Source: Bactericera cockerelli
Taxonomy: Eukaryota; Arthropoda; Insecta; Hemiptera; Triozidae
Length of the DNA: 64,000 bases
Direction of reading: 5' to 3'
Assembly: GCA_024516035.1 (NCBI GenBank)
Contig: CM044955.1
Coordinates: 19,170,791-19,234,790 of the forward strand
Shown in pieces: positions 61,231 through 64,000 of this stretch; the first letter of the stretch is position 1; each line of letters begins with the position of its first letter. The translations under genes and the position numbers were made by a program. The notes under the pieces were generated by a model. That model was not told the origin of the DNA. It searched no databases and worked only from the letters and a program-made list of their open reading frames with translations.

Positions 61231-61957
61231 TGAGAAGGCTGAGATCGAAATAGTAATAATTATTTTCAATTTGGCTTCCATGTCGGAAAAAAACTTGTTT
61301 AAATTCTTAAAAAGGATAAAAAAATTTAAAAATATTAAACAACAAGAATCACCAGACAAGAATTATTTTTGAAAAGATTAGAAAATGTAAACAATAACAC
61401 AAATGATTTTCACTCAGAGGTGATAATACCCTCTGTGTGAATAGTAATTATTGCTCGTGAGCACTGAGCAAAGCAAATGTTTGTAAGCTTTATTTTTAGC
61501 TTTGTGATGCACATATACCTTTTACTTCCATAGAAACAAAAAAAATTGATTTTGTTGAAACAGATCCATTGTGAGAACTGATGGTTTTAACTGAATGTGA
61601 GTGGGCATCTCAGTTTACAGTGGACTGATGGTCCAAACTGACAGTTTGGACTGTACGTGAATGGCCGGCCTTACACAGTACGCAATCCGTGACTTAGCGC
61701 CGCAGAGGTATTACAAAAACGTCTATTAATTCCGCCCTTAGTTTTGGAGTATGGATAATTGGATATCTTATTGGTTACTCTGTTGATTGGGGGTGTTAGT
61801 GTGTATGGGTGGTTGTATAAGAGATATCGAATTATATAATAGCCCATATAATTATGTGTGTGGTTAGTGTGTGATGGCTTGGCAAAGATGGTGCACACAC
61901 ACACTGCCCCCCCCCCTGGTGTAATACTATTAGGGCAGAATTAATAGACAAATTCTA

Positions 61958-62088
61958 AGGGCGGAATTAATAGACGTTTTTGTAATACCTCTGTGGCGCT
62001 AAGTCGCGGATTGCGTATTGTGTAAGATAGGGAAAATCGACACTTACCAACGACTTAAGTTACTGATGTTGTCTATTAATTACGCCCT
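61958..62088 (+). mobile_element. MITE, AGGGCGGAATTAATAGAC family, complete
   Basis: 131 bp between AGGGCGGAATTAATAGAC and GTCTATTAATTACGCCCT. It is preceded by a 25-bp fragment of the same family at 61931. Confidence 0.85.
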
Positions 62089-62091
62089 AAA

Positions 62092-62196
62092 TCACATAAA
62101 TCGTTGGTAAGCGTCGGTTTTCCCTATCATACACAATACGCAATCCGTGACTTAGCGCCACAGAGGTATTACAAAAACTTCTATTGATTCCGCCCT
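62092..62196 (-). mobile_element. MITE, same family, truncated
   Basis: AAATCGTTGGTAAGCGTCGG through TTCTATTGATTCCGCCCT; one end is missing. Confidence 0.75.
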
Positions 62197-62374
62197 TATT
62201 GTTTATCCAAAAACACAAAAGTCCGCCATATACCTAAACAAATTTTATAGCTGGGGAGATTTTCAGACGAAGTTTTTCTAGTCTCCTTAACATTTCGTTA
62301 AGGCACATCAGTTGCCTGTATACTACAGCAAAATAATTTAAAAATAAGTTAACAAAGTCCTACTACAATCTAGT

Positions 62375-63308
62375 TTATCTAAAAACAGGCATCAGTTTAG
62401 TGCCTCCTGAAGTTCCCACTCGAGATATATTCCTTATTGTGTTGCCGTCTTTTAATTCCATAGCGGCGATCTTGACTTGTGGTGGTGATTTAATAGGAAA
62501 GTCTCGTCGATAAATAGGCATCACAGAATCATTCATGGAAGCCTGGTCACGAGAAGGAAGACCTTTAGAAAGCTTAGGACTCGGTATGCCTTCTCTCAAC
62601 TCCTGTGATAATACCTAAAAATGAAAAAGAAAAATATACTACCACTTTATAGACATAGGTATCATCTCCTCGTGAATAGTTCACAATGTATTAATATTAA
62701 TAATATAATAATAATAAATTATTGTTTTCTTTGTGTTATTATGCACAATTTTAGTGGGTAGCGCAGAATGATAGGACTTTACCTAAAGTCCTATTCAATA
62801 CCTTGTACTATTTCTCTCAAATAATTCCGCCACTGTTCCTTGTTTCAAATCAAAGCAGCTACTGATTTCTAGTATGTCCTTACGAGGTATGAGTGGACCC
62901 CGAACATCAGTAAAAATCCTTCTCCGCTGGGAGTCGAACCCAGGTCACCTTGCGTGTAGTGCCCATAGCGCGCTAACTCTTACGTTAATAAACCTCAACC
63001 GACTTTCAAAAAAAAATTTTATGGAAAAGCTGAAAAACTTTCTAATACAGAAAACGTTGAAAACTTTATTTTTCTGCACTTGTATGAACAGTTGGTACTC
63101 CACTTTCCTTAAGTGGTAAGGGATGGTGAGAATAACATAAGTTGTCAAAATATAGGTCCCACATTAGTACACTCAGAGGGTTGAAAAAGAGTTTTTTATT
63201 TATTATTTTTTCAAATTTCATTTTTGGAACGGAGAGACTGGAGAGAGAGAGACTTACATGAACTAAAAGTAAGGTAGATAAGAAACAGCTCATCTTGATA
63301 TTGAACAT
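62375..63308 (-). CDS. Small secreted protein, two exons, about 97 aa
   Basis: Exon 1 (63308-63258) encodes a signal peptide, MFNIKMSCFLSTLLLVH, and ends at a GTAAGT donor in phase 0. Exon 2 (62615-62375) follows a TTTTCATTTTTAG acceptor and starts VLSQELREGIPSPKLSKG. Cleavage is likely near VLSQ/ELRE. The mature chain of about 75 residues has a dibasic site (IYRRDFPIK), no cysteine, and ends GTSGGTKLMPVFR. Clean splice phase, signal peptide and TATA box together argue that this is a real gene just upstream of TRAPPC8. It resembles a peptide precursor or a salivary/cuticle peptide; I do not recognise a family. Confidence 0.65.
62882..62985 (-). repeat. SINE family E in the intron of the small secreted gene
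   Basis: Complement of the element at 375: tRNA-like boxes in GTTAGCGCGCTATGGGCACT and CTGGGTTCGACTCCC, then GGGGTCCACTCATACCTCG. Confidence 0.7.
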
Positions 63309-63361
63309 GCTTTCACTTTACACTTGATGAGGAATCCTGCAAGATCCAGGAAATTCAGGTG

Positions 63362-63370
63362 TTTTTATAT
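63362..63370 (-). promoter_or_regulatory. TATA box of the small secreted protein gene
   Basis: ATATAAAAA on the minus strand lies 54-62 bp before the ATG at 63308, which allows a start site about 30 bp on and a short 5' UTR. Confidence 0.5.
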
Positions 63371-63469
63371 GCAGTTTATTTACTGAAATGACATGTGGTA
63401 ATTTTGATTAAATAAGTGCCGTCGTATTATTTTATTATTCACTCATTGCTCAATTGCTCATCCATCACA

Positions 63470-63960
63470 TTTTACTTCCGAGAAATTTCTAATATTAGAA
63501 ATCGGAAGTATTGTGTTCGTTTTTGTAAAAAAAAATATTTTTTTGCTCCGATTTCAATTTTTTTCATATTTCTGGACGTTTCATGACCTACTGAGTAAAT
63601 TTGGTTTTGTGTCCGTCTGTCGGTCTGTCTGTTAAAACGATTCCTTGTAACGCGCAAATCTCGGAAACTACTCGACCGATTTTGATGAAATTTTGCACAC
63701 ATCTAGGAGACATTCTGTAGATGGTCCCATTTTAAATTCATCGAATTCATACTAGCGGTTCTGGGTGAAAGAGACCATGCGCCTGACCACTAACTTTTTA
63801 CTTAAACGCTTATATCTCGTGAACGGTACACCCGATTTCAATGAAATTTTGTAAGAATATGCATATTATTGTTTTACATAGATTATTTATATTTATTTTT
63901 AAATTAATTATAATTTGACTCTGATATTTAAGAAAATCCGAAAATTTGGACAAAAAAGTA
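63470..63960 (+). repeat. Dispersed repeat of unknown class with an internal hairpin
   Basis: It opens with a 38-bp imperfect palindrome (ACTTCCGAGAAATTTCTAAT ... ATCGGAAGT) and continues with AAACTACTCGACCGATTTTG and ATGAAATTTTGCACAC, phrases that often occur in abundant insect repeats. The right end lies near or beyond the window edge. Confidence 0.5.
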
Positions 63961-64000
63961 AAAAAATAAGGACCACGACTTGCCAATACAGAATTTTTTG

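Overview
This is a 64-kb piece of an animal nuclear genome, almost certainly an arthropod and most likely an insect. Several things point there: genes with many short exons, a mariner transposon, tRNA-derived SINEs, non-autonomous Helitrons, RTE-like LINE tails and AT-rich spacers. I lean towards a hemipteran, but cannot prove the order from the sequence. A gap of exactly 100 N (2353-2452) shows that this is a scaffolded draft assembly.

The backbone is one large minus-strand gene, TRAPPC8 (TRAPP III subunit, Trs85 family). I could assemble 20 coding exons from 59279 down to 15171, with every splice phase consistent and a predicted length of 1297 aa. Other genes sit inside its introns. BBS5 (a BBSome subunit, complete, 7 exons, plus strand, 37526-44269) lies in intron 6, with a consensus RFX X-box 357 bp upstream of its ATG. 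A plus-strand gene for a secreted, very charged, Arg/Tyr-rich protein (47598-51544, 3 exons, 700 aa, with a plausible shorter form ending at 49693) lies in intron 5. A single-exon gene for a 474-aa coiled-coil protein (19718-21142, minus) lies in intron 14. Outside TRAPPC8 there are two small two-exon genes for secreted peptides (9564-10881 plus, His-rich; 62375-63308 minus) and a weaker two-exon candidate at 4476-4995.

The left end (1-2352) duplicates 37728-40189, including BBS5 exons 2 and 3. It stops at the N gap and differs from the other copy by transposon insertions, so it looks like an unmerged second haplotype rather than a real duplicated gene.

The most unusual feature is a set of tandem arrays that start at exon/intron borders. 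Five TRAPPC8 donor sites (exons 5, 8, 10, 11 and 16) are each followed by an array (20, 82, 115, 37 and 64 bp units) whose unit contains the exon's 3' end plus its GT splice donor. The secreted-protein gene has an 18-bp array that begins at its first donor. The acceptor of exon 9 is tandemly duplicated in frame, and a 25-bp array lies just upstream of the acceptor of exon 8.

The rest is mobile DNA: an intact 1160-codon LINE inserted in a Helitron-like element, a decayed mariner with intact ends, a Harbinger remnant with a MADF-like fragment nested in a MITE, a TTAA-flanked MITE, two large palindromic foldback elements that hit the same position of the same LINE-tail repeat, at least six SINE-like families and several microsatellites.
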